Positions 16,913-25,019 of a stretch of 64,000 bases of DNA are shown here, one piece after another. Source of the stretch: CAYVQF01 sp964454015 (GTDB lineage Bacteria; Myxococcota_A; Bradymonadia; UBA4248); contig CAYVQF010000012.1 of NCBI GenBank assembly GCA_964454015.1, positions 36,072 through 100,071 of the forward strand, in the 5' to 3' direction. Numbering within the stretch: the stretch's first letter is position 1; every line of letters begins with the position of its first letter. The position numbers were made by a program, and so were the translations under genes. The notes beneath the pieces are model-generated. The model was not told the DNA's origin. It worked only from the letters and a program-made list of their open reading frames with translations, and ran no database searches.

Positions 16913-17215
16913 GATGACCTCTCGAGGGGGCAGAAGATTGGCGCGGCGCTGTGCCGAATGGGTGGGGGTGCCAAGCCTCGGGGAGAGCTTATCGCGCTTG
17001 GGTGTCCGTGGCCACGGCCGCGGAGTTGGGGTGGGGTGGGGGGGCAGACTTGGTTGACCGCGGTGGAGGCCAGGAAGACCTCGCAGATGAGTTCCGTTGG
17101 GGCAACTACGTCGCGGTCCGCCATCGAGGGCGTTCCCATCAAATGGCCATCAAATAAGAAAGCTTATTGAGTAGAAAGCGTTATTCGACGTTTTCTCTTT
17201 TCTGTACTTTCTCGG
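16913..17215. other. Intergenic region, AT-rich at one end
   Basis: No gene was found. It should contain the promoter of the lipoprotein gene read leftward from 16912. The last 60 bases (17155-17215) are markedly AT-rich compared with the surroundings and border the orphan gene fragment at 17216, which fits a boundary of foreign or decayed DNA. No hairpin with a T-run stands out. Confidence 0.5.
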
Positions 17216-17413
17216 TCAAATAGAGGTCATGGCCCAGTAGGGCACGTACTCTACTTCGAAGAAACGAAAGCCGATCTTTGGTTCCATGAGGTGGAGCAGC
17301 CAGTTCTCCAACTCCTCATTGAACGCTACCCATTCTGTATCCTTGGGCAGAAAGCTTAGCGCATTCACAAGGGCGCGAAGGTGGTCGTCGGATCGGTCTG
17401 TTGACCCGTACCA
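17216..17413 (-). pseudogene. Orphan C-terminal gene fragment
   Basis: Read leftward, about 60 codons of convincing protein sequence (for example LVNALSFLPKDTEWVAFNEE, then a Leu/Trp-rich helix and RFFEVEYVPYWAMTSI) end at a TGA at 17216. Codon use is less GC-biased than in the neighbours. Upstream of about 17413 the frame runs into low-complexity Gly/Pro/Arg sequence and then the opposite side of another gene, and no start with a ribosome site is visible. It therefore looks like the 3' remnant of a longer gene. The family was not recognised. The acidic and aromatic composition would fit a small immunity- or defence-type protein, but this is only a guess. Confidence 0.4.
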
Positions 17414-17559
17414 CGCGGGCCGATGGATGGTGGCGGGCACGGGGCCTGGACGATCGGGCGGGTCTGGATGCGTGGGCCGGCCTGGTGCCGGCCCGGGTTG
17501 GGGGGACAATTGGGCGTGATGGCGGGCGCCCACCGCAGGTGGATCCAGAGCGAACGCCG

Positions 17560-18951
17560 CTAGACTTCGATCAGCGTGTATTGGGTCGTACCCAGGCCGA
17601 GTTTTGCGGCATGCTGGATGGTCACCTCGCCATCGACCCCGGGGTAGAGCTGGTGGAAGGGGTCTTTGCCCCAGACGGTGCGGCTGATGTCCAAGGAGGC
17701 CTGGTCGACGGCGACGGGATCGCGGCTGGCGAAGATGCCCACGTCGGGGGCCATCACGGGGTTGTCGCCGCGGGCGCAGTCGCAGCGCTTGGAGACGTGG
17801 TTGACCAGGTTGACGTAGAGGGCTTTTCCTTGGAAGTGGGCGGCGGCGGCCAGGGCGTACTCGGCCATTTTCTCCATGAAGGCGTTGGCCTCGGTCCGGG
17901 GCGATTGGTTCTGGATGGCGCCGTAGCGACAGACCGTCAGGCACTGGCCACAGCCGATGCAGGTCGTCTCGTCGAATTGGAGGCGCTCGTTGCGCATGTG
18001 GAGGGAGCCGGGGGGACACCAGACGGGGCAGTCCCCGCAGTGGGTGCACTTCTCGCCGTCGATGAAGGGGGTGAAGTCGGAGTGTTGGGCGAGCTTGCCG
18101 GCGCGCGAGGACAGGCCCATGGCGAGGTTCTTGAGGGCGCCGCCGAAGCCAGACAGGCCGTGGCCTTTGACGTGGCTGAGCACGACCAGGCCCTGATAGA
18201 AGAGGACGTCGCTGGCCACGAAGGCGACGCTGAAGTGCTTGCCCGGGATGGCGACGCCTTGTTGGATCTGTCCGGCCAGGCCGTCGAGGATGGCCACGGG
18301 TGCCCCCACCTTCTCGAGGGTGAAGCCATGGTCGTAGGCGGTGAGGAGGTGATCGTGGGTGTTGGTGCGGGAGCCCGCGTAGAGGGTGTTGGTCTCGACC
18401 AGCATGGGCTTGCCGCCCAAGCGCTTGATTTCATCGATCACCTTCCTGGTGATCTCGGGCCGGATGTAGCCTTCGTTGCCCGCTTCGCCGAAGTGCTGCT
18501 TGACCGCCACCAGATCGTTCTTGGCGATCACCGATTGGGGATCGAGGCGCTTGAAGAGCGCGTCGGTCTTTTCGGCCCACAGCGACAGGGGTTGCCCCTC
18601 TGTGATGCGGGTGTAGTAGACCGGGGCCGGTGTCGTGATGGGCCAGGGGTTGAAGCGGACGGCGCGCAGGGCGCTGCTCTCTGCGGTGGCCGGCTTGGCG
18701 ACGACCGCTTCGGCCGCCGGCGGTGGGGGCGGGCACTCGCAGGCGGGACAGGGGCTCGGGGTGGCTTCAGGGGCATGGGCTTCTGGTTGGGTGCAGCCCA
18801 GAGCAAGCTTGGCCCCAGCGCCCAGGCCGACGCCCCACAGCAGCCCACCTTTGAGGAAACGGCGCCTGCTCTCCACAGAAGGCTCCGGCGTCGTTGGGTC
18901 TTGGGCGCGCTTTGGGTCTGTCGGGGTTGCCTCGTCTTTCTTCTTTCCCAT
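17560..18951 (-). CDS. Tat-exported DUF362 protein with two [4Fe-4S] ferredoxin motifs
   Basis: 463 residues from ATG 18951 (GGGAG upstream); longer in-frame starts cross the intergenic region and are rejected. A twin-arginine signal is present near residue 30 (SRRRFLKGGLLWGVGLGAG) and a Cys follows in LALGC. After a Cys/Pro-rich linker comes a DUF362 domain. Two ferredoxin motifs follow: CTHCGDCPVWCP (residues 302-313) and CIGCGQCLTVC (331-341), both complete for four-Cys cluster binding. The C-terminal part continues DUF362 (VGIFASRDPVAVDQASLDI). Such proteins are thought to carry electrons or take part in metal-centre biology; their reaction is unknown. Tat export implies the clusters are loaded before transport to the periplasm. 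The gene stands alone. Confidence 0.88.
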   Translation of the reverse strand: MGKKKDEATPTDPKRAQDPTTPEPSVESRRRFLKGGLLWGVGLGAGAKLALGCTQPEAHAPEATPSPCPACECPPPPPAAEAVVAKPATAESSALRAVRFNPWPITTPAPVYYTRITEGQPLSLWAEKTDALFKRLDPQSVIAKNDLVAVKQHFGEAGNEGYIRPEITRKVIDEIKRLGGKPMLVETNTLYAGSRTNTHDHLLTAYDHGFTLEKVGAPVAILDGLAGQIQQGVAIPGKHFSVAFVASDVLFYQGLVVLSHVKGHGLSGFGGALKNLAMGLSSRAGKLAQHSDFTPFIDGEKCTHCGDCPVWCPPGSLHMRNERLQFDETTCIGCGQCLTVCRYGAIQNQSPRTEANAFMEKMAEYALAAAAHFQGKALYVNLVNHVSKRCDCARGDNPVMAPDVGIFASRDPVAVDQASLDISRTVWGKDPFHQLYPGVDGEVTIQHAAKLGLGTTQYTLIEV

Positions 18952-19265
18952 GGTTCTCCCAAGGTTAGAGTAGGGGAGGGCCATTTTATCGGCGCATGCG
19001 GCGTGGCGCAATGAACAAAGCGAATTTTGCTGGATGGGAGTGGCGTTGGCGGCCGGGGTAGGCTGGGTGCTGCGTCGGGGGGCAAGGTCTGGGTCCGCGA
19101 TGGCGATGCGCTTACGCCCCGGGAGGGAGAAGCCAAGGTCTCCACCTGCGGCGAGGCGAGCGCGACGTAAAAAAAAAAGGAGATGGGTGCGAGAGGTGGT
19201 CGCGGCGAGGCGGCGCTGCGGTGTCGGGCGTGAGGAGGGGCGGTTCTTGGCCGAACGTGCGGCCA
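18952..19265. other. Intergenic region upstream of the DUF362 gene
   Basis: 314 bp between two minus-strand genes. A run of ten A's (about 19169-19178) is the only notable feature. Read leftward it is a T-run, but no GC-rich hairpin precedes it, so it does not make a convincing terminator. The promoter of the DUF362 gene should lie near 18960-19020; no clear -35/-10 pair was seen. Confidence 0.45.
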
Positions 19266-21338
19266 TCAGGGGAGGACGCAGGGTGGGGGATCGATGCCAC
19301 ACACCCGCCCGGAGTCGTTGATGGTGCCGATGCAGCAGTTGGCGGCGCCGCCGGGGAATCCGCCGCAGCCCGTACCGCCGCAGGTGCCGCAGGAAGCGGC
19401 GCAGCAGGTCTGTCCGTTGAGGATGCCGTCCCAGCACAGGAAGGGGGCCGGTGCGGCGTCGGCCAGGGCGCCTTGGCCCGCCCAGCCATTCAACAGGGCA
19501 TAGATGGTGCCATCTCGCTGAGCCGGGAGGGTGACGGCCTCCACGGCAGCGCGGCCCAGGCGATCCTCGAGCTGGGCCAGATAGAGGCTGCGGGGCAGCA
19601 CCGGGGTGTCATGGGATTCCCACCAGCCGAAGGCTTCGTCCGGATCCCAGCTTCCCACGCGCTGGGTTCCCGTGCTGCCCACGGTCCAGTTCATGGCGCC
19701 TTTGGGGGCATCGCAGATGATGCCGGCGGTGGCGTTGACGTTCCAGAACAGGGTCTGGGCGCCGGCCCAGCCGTGGCCTGTGCCCGAAGACTGGCGATTC
19801 TGGACGTTGAAGTGGGCCGAGTGGAGGTTGTCGAACAAGAGCCCCGTGGACCAGCGGTGATGGGGGCCTTCATCGGAGTGATTGCGGACCGACACCGAAT
19901 CCAACCACACATTGGGGCCGGCCACCCGGGCACCGGTGACGAAGTTGTGGCGTCCGTTGCGGGCGAAACAGCGCGTAAAGAGGTTGCCCGTGCCGCTGTT
20001 GATGTTGAAGGAGTAGCGTCGGCCTCCGGTGATCTCAGAGATCGGGTCGAGCTGGGCGACCTCTTCGATGGTGTTGAAGTGAGATTGGCTGAGGCTGACG
20101 GCGGAATAGCCGAAGTGGAGCGCCGTCACGCGCCGCACGAAGGCGTTTTGCGCCCGGGTCAGGGTCACGGCATTCCAGGCGTGGTCTTCATCGGTGGGGT
20201 GGCTGTAGAGGGACTCCAGCCGCAGATCTTCCACGCCGCAGTGCTCGATGAAACCCTGGGGATTCGTGAGGAACACACGGCCGCCGCCGTATTGGGCCTC
20301 CATGGCGTCGACGATGGGGATGTCGATGGTGATGCGGTCGCCGGCGATGGCGACGATGCGCCGCGGATGGGTCACGGCATAAGCCGAGGCGGTCCAGCCC
20401 CAGGCGTCCATGCCCAGCTCGGTGATCCAGAGCTCATTCGGGGTGCGCTGAACGCCGATGCTGTCTCCCACGGAGAAGCCGGCCGTGGACGCGACCGTGA
20501 AGGAGAGCGCACCTACGGGCACCACGGCGGAGGTGATCTCCTGGCGGGTCCCAGAGACCTCGTCTGCGCCCGAGCCCGTGCCGGCGATGCGGATCAGGTC
20601 GTGCTGCGCCGTGCGCGTGGCGATGAGACGCGTACCGTCGGCGCCCTGGCCTTCACCCCGGATGACGACGCCACTGTGGGCGATGACCAGCGCGTCGCTG
20701 ACGTAATAGGTTCCGGCCCGCAGCAGCAGGGCGCCGCGGAAGCCATTGGCGTCGGGGCTGCGGGCAGCGACGGCGTCGATGGCGGCCTGAATGGCGGCCC
20801 GGCTGTCACCCGAGGCCGGCGGCGACAAGGTCTCAACCGTGGGGACATCGGGAATGGCCACGCCGCCGCCCTGATAGCCCGCGATGGAGAAGTCCGGCAG
20901 GAGGTGGATGCGGGCACTCTGACCCTCGGCGGCATAGCGACCATAGCTCAACCGGCCGCAGCCCGGGTCGATGCGCACCAGCGGTTCGGCGTCTCCGTGC
21001 ACCAGGCGGCCGTCGACCTCTTGGGCGACGCAGACGGGCTCAGCCGTATCGCTTGCGAGGTCCGTGTCGGTGGGGGTGTCCGCCGCTGTGTCCGTGCTTG
21101 TATCTAGCGTTGTGTCCGCCACCGTGTCGGTGCCCGTGTCGGTGTGGGTGTCCTCGGCCGTGTCCGAGTTTGTGTCCAGCGCTGTGTCGGTGCTTGTGTC
21201 CATCGCCGTGTCGGTTGCCACGTCCCCAGTGGGGAGCTCCTGGTCCGTCGTGTCTTTGGGGTTCTGCCGGGGGTCTTCCTGACAGTGCAACGCCACCAAT
21301 GCCAGCAGGAAGAGTGTGGGGATTTTCAGGTACTTCAT
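19266..21338 (-). CDS. Pectate-lyase-like beta-helix lipoprotein with a D/T repeat linker
   Basis: 690 residues from ATG 21338, with AAGGGGG 6 nt upstream. A signal with a lipobox-like LVALHC gives Cys19 or so. A linker of about 55 residues consists of repeated DT, DTSTDT and DTGTDT units, a flexible tether common in this genome's lipoproteins. From about residue 100 the protein has a pectate-lyase-superfamily start (SRAAIQAAIDAVAARSPDAN, then LLLRAGTYYVSDALV) and a right-handed beta-helix rhythm up to about residue 560 with many His/Asn residues on turns. The C-terminal 60 residues are a separate Cys-rich module (CCAASCGTCGGTGCGGFPGG, later CC and PPC). It probably binds or cleaves a polysaccharide at the cell surface; catalytic residues were not assigned. 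Confidence 0.75.
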   Translation of the reverse strand: MKYLKIPTLFLLALVALHCQEDPRQNPKDTTDQELPTGDVATDTAMDTSTDTALDTNSDTAEDTHTDTGTDTVADTTLDTSTDTAADTPTDTDLASDTAEPVCVAQEVDGRLVHGDAEPLVRIDPGCGRLSYGRYAAEGQSARIHLLPDFSIAGYQGGGVAIPDVPTVETLSPPASGDSRAAIQAAIDAVAARSPDANGFRGALLLRAGTYYVSDALVIAHSGVVIRGEGQGADGTRLIATRTAQHDLIRIAGTGSGADEVSGTRQEITSAVVPVGALSFTVASTAGFSVGDSIGVQRTPNELWITELGMDAWGWTASAYAVTHPRRIVAIAGDRITIDIPIVDAMEAQYGGGRVFLTNPQGFIEHCGVEDLRLESLYSHPTDEDHAWNAVTLTRAQNAFVRRVTALHFGYSAVSLSQSHFNTIEEVAQLDPISEITGGRRYSFNINSGTGNLFTRCFARNGRHNFVTGARVAGPNVWLDSVSVRNHSDEGPHHRWSTGLLFDNLHSAHFNVQNRQSSGTGHGWAGAQTLFWNVNATAGIICDAPKGAMNWTVGSTGTQRVGSWDPDEAFGWWESHDTPVLPRSLYLAQLEDRLGRAAVEAVTLPAQRDGTIYALLNGWAGQGALADAAPAPFLCWDGILNGQTCCAASCGTCGGTGCGGFPGGAANCCIGTINDSGRVCGIDPPPCVLP

Positions 21339-21696
21339 GTGGACCCCCTTGTAGGTCTCGCGCTGGGTCGTTCGCTTGTGGCGAAGAAAGCCGCTGGGCG
21401 GCCGGTGCCAGTGCGCGCCAGCATGACGCCGAGCCCCGGTGACATCAAGCGGTGGATGATCTGCAGCGCCCAGGCTTGGCTGAGGTTGCGGGAAGATCCA
21501 GCGGGGCGCTGGGGAAGGCCGGGCCGGGTGACCGCATCGTGCCTGGCAGTGACGCAGCCGGCACATCAGGTCTAGGGTCTTTCCCTGCCTCGGGCCACGT
21601 GGTACTTTGCAGAAGGCGTAGATTTGATGCCACGTTGTGGTCAGGGGCGCCTGTGCGTTGGCGAACCGTGGCGAGCGCGATGAAAGGGGTTTGGCC
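21339..21696. other. Divergent promoter region
   Basis: 358 bp separating the start of a minus-strand lipoprotein gene (21338) from the start of a plus-strand one (21697). It must hold both promoters. No strong consensus promoter, palindrome or repeat was recognised. Confidence 0.45.
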
Positions 21697-22293
21697 ATGT
21701 TCCGCGTGACTTTGATCTGGTTGCTGTTGCTCTTGGTCGGGCTCAGCCCGGTGGCTTGCAAGAAGCCCTCGGCAGAAGGCGAGTCCACCGCTGCCACGGA
21801 GCAGCCCGGCGCCGGTGCTTTCGAGGAGCACGTGACGATGGAGGCCGTGGGCGCGATGCTCGCCGAGATGAAGGCCTGCATCGACGTCGATCAGAGCGCT
21901 GAGGCCCTGTTTTTGTGTTCCTGTCGCAGCGAAGTGGGCTTGAGCAAGTTGCCGCCGCCGGCGGACGTGGAGGCCCACTGCAGTGAGGTGGTGGCGGCCA
22001 ACATGGCGGTGAGCGCCCTGAGCGAGCGCGAGCAGGAGCAGAGCAGGGTCGTCACCGGGGCGAGCGATGTTCCCGTGTCGGCGGGCGTCATTTTCTCGCT
22101 CGTGGTCCCCTGCATGCTCCCGGCGATGGAGGCGGGCGACCGGGCGCAGGTGGAGATGGAGGGCTGCTTCTGCTTTGCCCATGAGGTCATCAACCGGCTG
22201 TGGCAGCCGTGGGCGACGAACGCTGAGATGTTGGCAGCGCTGAACACGGTGGTCCAGGACATGCGGAAGACGGGCCGTTGTCGGCCCAAGTAG
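21697..22293 (+). CDS. Small Cys-containing lipoprotein, unknown function
   Basis: 198 residues from ATG 21697 behind AAAGGGG; an earlier in-frame start at 21637 would add a charged stretch before the signal and is rejected. The signal ends in the lipobox SPVAC (Cys21). The mature protein is predicted helical and holds several cysteines in spaced pairs (ACID, CSCRSEVG, HCSEVV, PCML, GCFCFAHEV and a late RCRPK), which suggests disulphides in the periplasm. No family was recognised. It stands between two minus-strand genes and is convergent with the kinase gene, with 38 bp between stops. Confidence 0.7.
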   Translation: MFRVTLIWLLLLLVGLSPVACKKPSAEGESTAATEQPGAGAFEEHVTMEAVGAMLAEMKACIDVDQSAEALFLCSCRSEVGLSKLPPPADVEAHCSEVVAANMAVSALSEREQEQSRVVTGASDVPVSAGVIFSLVVPCMLPAMEAGDRAQVEMEGCFCFAHEVINRLWQPWATNAEMLAALNTVVQDMRKTGRCRPK

Positions 22294-22331
22294 GACGCAA
22301 TCCGCTGTCGCCCGTGGATTCTGCTGCCTGC

Positions 22332-24620
22332 TCACCCGCGCAGCGCGCGCGCCCACTGCATGACGCCCACCGCCGCGTCAGCCATCCCAGCATTCGCTCT
22401 ACCGAGCGCCCACAGGCGCTGCGCCGCCAGCTCAAAGGTCTGCGCGCGCCTGGTCACATCCAGCACCGGCAGGCCCTCTAATCTCTCCAAATAACTAATT
22501 AACCTATCATGAGCTGCGAAGAAGACCCCTAGCTCACCATGACGCACACGCTGCGCCTCACTCAACGTGAGGTGCTTCGCATCCATGAGCCGCGCCAGCT
22601 CCCCCCACCGCCTATCCTCATCCTCATCCGAGACGAGCCGATAGCCACGTCGCGCCAACCGGCGCAGCAGCGGCTCGATGAGCGGCCTGATGGGCGAGCC
22701 CGCAGGCCAGAGCTGCTCCAGATCGCCGAGCACAAAGGTCTCCCACGCGCCAAATCGTTGCTCGCATCGTGCTCGCAACCCTCCGGGTTTGCACGACTCT
22801 TCGCCATCCATGGCTGCGAGTTCGCTCTCAGCCCCCGCGCGGCCCACCCGCTTGTCCTGACGCGCGAGCACCTCGCGCGCCTGCGCCTCAGACATCGTCA
22901 ACGCCACGGGCATCGACGCAACATCCGACGCCAAGATCTCGCGCCAAGGCCGCCCCTGCTCCCGCTCCAACGCCTCCAGACCTCGCTCCGCCTGCTCCCG
23001 CTCCGCCAACGCGCGCTGTTGCGTCATGTTCCCCTTCACGCGCAGCACGCTGTAGCGACGAAGCTGGTCCAAATAGCGCACATCTTGCGCGCCAAGACGC
23101 GCGCGCCCCGCCTCCAACGCTCGCCCCAACACCGCCGCGACCTCATCCCAGCTCCACTTCACCTCACGAGGATTCTGCGCGATCTCAAGCCCCATCTTCC
23201 ACGCCGCACACTCCAGAAAGGGCACCTGCCACAGCGCGTCTCGCCCCCGCAAGAAGCGCAGCTCCGAGACGCTCGACCCCACGGCGTGCGCCGGCTTCGC
23301 CATCAGATCCCACAGCCTCAACTGCACCTTGCACGAGGAGATCGACCCGCGCAGCGCCTCGGACAGCGCCGCATTGTGCCAACGCGCGCCCTCATCCGCA
23401 CGCGCACGCCTCCAAAAGACATGGCCGACGAGCGCCCCGTACACACATGCTTGAAACGCGAAAGCCACGACGAGGGCCATATCCGCTGACAGCTTCCACG
23501 TCATCAAATCATTCATCATACCAAAGACGCCCAGGAGGACGATAAGCGGAAACAACGCATAGAGAAACCGTAACACAAAGATCTCCCCAAAGCCCAGACG
23601 CAGCACATCACGATCCGCATCGCCTCGTCGCATCACCTTGAGGTCACGCTCCATCTCCCGCACCAGCTCCGCCTGCCGCGCGCTCGTGAGCGCCGTCACC
23701 GGCTCCTGCACAGGCGCCACGACGCCCACATCTTGACGCACCATCAACGCGCCGCCGCGCTGTTTGAGCCGCGCCTGAATTTCGCGCGCCTCGCGCGCGA
23801 GCTGCGCCGCGTCGCACATCCGCGAGGCCTCCGCCGCCTGCAACAAGCGGCCGAGCAAGACGATGGTGTCCGGGCTCGCCCGCACGACGCGGCGCCAAGC
23901 GCTCGGGTCGATGGGATCGACGATCTTGGCGGCGTCGTGACCGGAGAACAACGCCACTGCCGTTGCGCCCACGGCATAGAGGTCCGAGGCGGGCGTCGCC
24001 ACGCCGCGCAACTGCTCGGGCGCCATGTAGCCAAAGGTGCCCGCCACGGTGGAGCCCTGTCCGTCGACATCACGGGTGATCTGGCGGACGGCGCCGAAGT
24101 CGATGAGCACGAGCCGACCGTCGGCGCGACGCATGAGGTTCGAGGGTTTGATGTCGCGGTGGATGATGGGCGGCTTGCGGGCATGAAGATAGACGAGGAT
24201 GTGGGCTAAGTCCTCGATCATCTTCAGGATACTCGCCTCGTCCCAGTTGCCGCCCAGGGCCAGGACCTGCCCGTCGATGTAGGCTTGCACCAGATAGAGG
24301 CAGATCTGGCCCGGGCGCTCGACCGTGGCGCTCGCCACAAAGGCGGGAATGCCCTCGTGCTGCAGGGCCCGCAGCGTGGCCACCTCCCGCTCAAAGAGCT
24401 CCACCGCCTTGAACGACTCCACGCGCCGCAGCGAGAGCTCCTTGATCGCGACGGTCTGCCCCGTCTGGGTGTCGCGCCCGCGATAGGTCGTGCCCGACGC
24501 GCCATGCCCGAGCACGCTCTCCAGCACGAAACGCCCCTGGAGCATCGTCTCCTGGGCACACATGGGACATTGCGCCACTTGCTGATTCAGCGTCTCATGA
24601 CAGCTCACACACAAAATCAT
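22332..24620 (-). CDS. Membrane Ser/Thr protein kinase with N-terminal zinc ribbon
   Basis: 762 residues from ATG 24620, chosen because GAGGAG precedes it; an ATG six codons upstream (24638) overlaps that site. The N-terminus is a zinc ribbon (CVSC ... CPMC, Cys4, 7, 18, 21). The Hanks-type kinase domain follows: glycine loop LGHGASGTTY (37-46), VAIK with catalytic Lys60, HRDIKPSN (154-161), DFG (174-176) and APE (200-202), all intact. After the kinase are two membrane segments (about 345-410), then some 350 residues with no recognised sensor repeats, rich in Arg, Ala and Leu helices, including a likely coiled coil near ALAEREQAERGLEALERE. The long C-terminal part presumably senses or recruits targets. 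No partner gene or phosphatase adjoins it. Confidence 0.88.
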   Translation of the reverse strand: MILCVSCHETLNQQVAQCPMCAQETMLQGRFVLESVLGHGASGTTYRGRDTQTGQTVAIKELSLRRVESFKAVELFEREVATLRALQHEGIPAFVASATVERPGQICLYLVQAYIDGQVLALGGNWDEASILKMIEDLAHILVYLHARKPPIIHRDIKPSNLMRRADGRLVLIDFGAVRQITRDVDGQGSTVAGTFGYMAPEQLRGVATPASDLYAVGATAVALFSGHDAAKIVDPIDPSAWRRVVRASPDTIVLLGRLLQAAEASRMCDAAQLAREAREIQARLKQRGGALMVRQDVGVVAPVQEPVTALTSARQAELVREMERDLKVMRRGDADRDVLRLGFGEIFVLRFLYALFPLIVLLGVFGMMNDLMTWKLSADMALVVAFAFQACVYGALVGHVFWRRARADEGARWHNAALSEALRGSISSCKVQLRLWDLMAKPAHAVGSSVSELRFLRGRDALWQVPFLECAAWKMGLEIAQNPREVKWSWDEVAAVLGRALEAGRARLGAQDVRYLDQLRRYSVLRVKGNMTQQRALAEREQAERGLEALEREQGRPWREILASDVASMPVALTMSEAQAREVLARQDKRVGRAGAESELAAMDGEESCKPGGLRARCEQRFGAWETFVLGDLEQLWPAGSPIRPLIEPLLRRLARRGYRLVSDEDEDRRWGELARLMDAKHLTLSEAQRVRHGELGVFFAAHDRLISYLERLEGLPVLDVTRRAQTFELAAQRLWALGRANAGMADAAVGVMQWARALRG

Positions 24621-25019
24621 CGGCCCTGCGCTCCTCATCGCAAGTGCTTGTTACGCATCACTCGGCCGCATGGATCGACCTGGGCCAACCAGCCATGGAG
24701 CTCGTCACGCCGCGCTCGGAGATGCACTGGCCATCTCGCTGCGTCAACCAAGTGGCTGGCTTAGTTTGGGATCCACGGGCGCCGAGGCGTGCGCGGGGCG
24801 AGGTGCGCTGTTTGTCTCAGGTCCAACGGGCCTGGTTTAGGGACTGGCCTCGTGCCAGCCCTCCCTGACGGCCGCCATTGGAGAACGCGTTTGTCCTGAG
24901 CCCCCTAACCATTGACCTCCCTCACCCGATGGACGAGTCTAGGTGCACCGGACAGCGCGTTGCTTAGGTGCCCATTGCGGACCTTCTGCAATGCGGCACC
25001 CCAAAGAAAGGACCGCTTC
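24621..25019. other. Divergent promoter region with an R3 repeat
   Basis: About 400 bp between the divergently read kinase and Cys-rich lipoprotein genes. It contains one R3 copy (24765-24797) and, next to it, an imperfect inverted stretch (GGGACTGGCCTCGTGCCAGCCC). A ribosome site for the next gene (AAAGGA) is near the right end. No clear promoter was picked. Confidence 0.5.
24765..24797 (+). repeat. Repeat family R3 copy
   Basis: TTTGGGATCCAC, 9 bases (GGGCGCCGA), then GGCGTGCGC. It matches the copies at 15252 and 38964 closely, including the GGGCGC in the spacer. Confidence 0.7.

Noticed and set aside
19169..19178. Intrinsic terminator at the A10 run
   Set aside because: The T-run on the minus strand has no GC-rich stem upstream of it in that direction.
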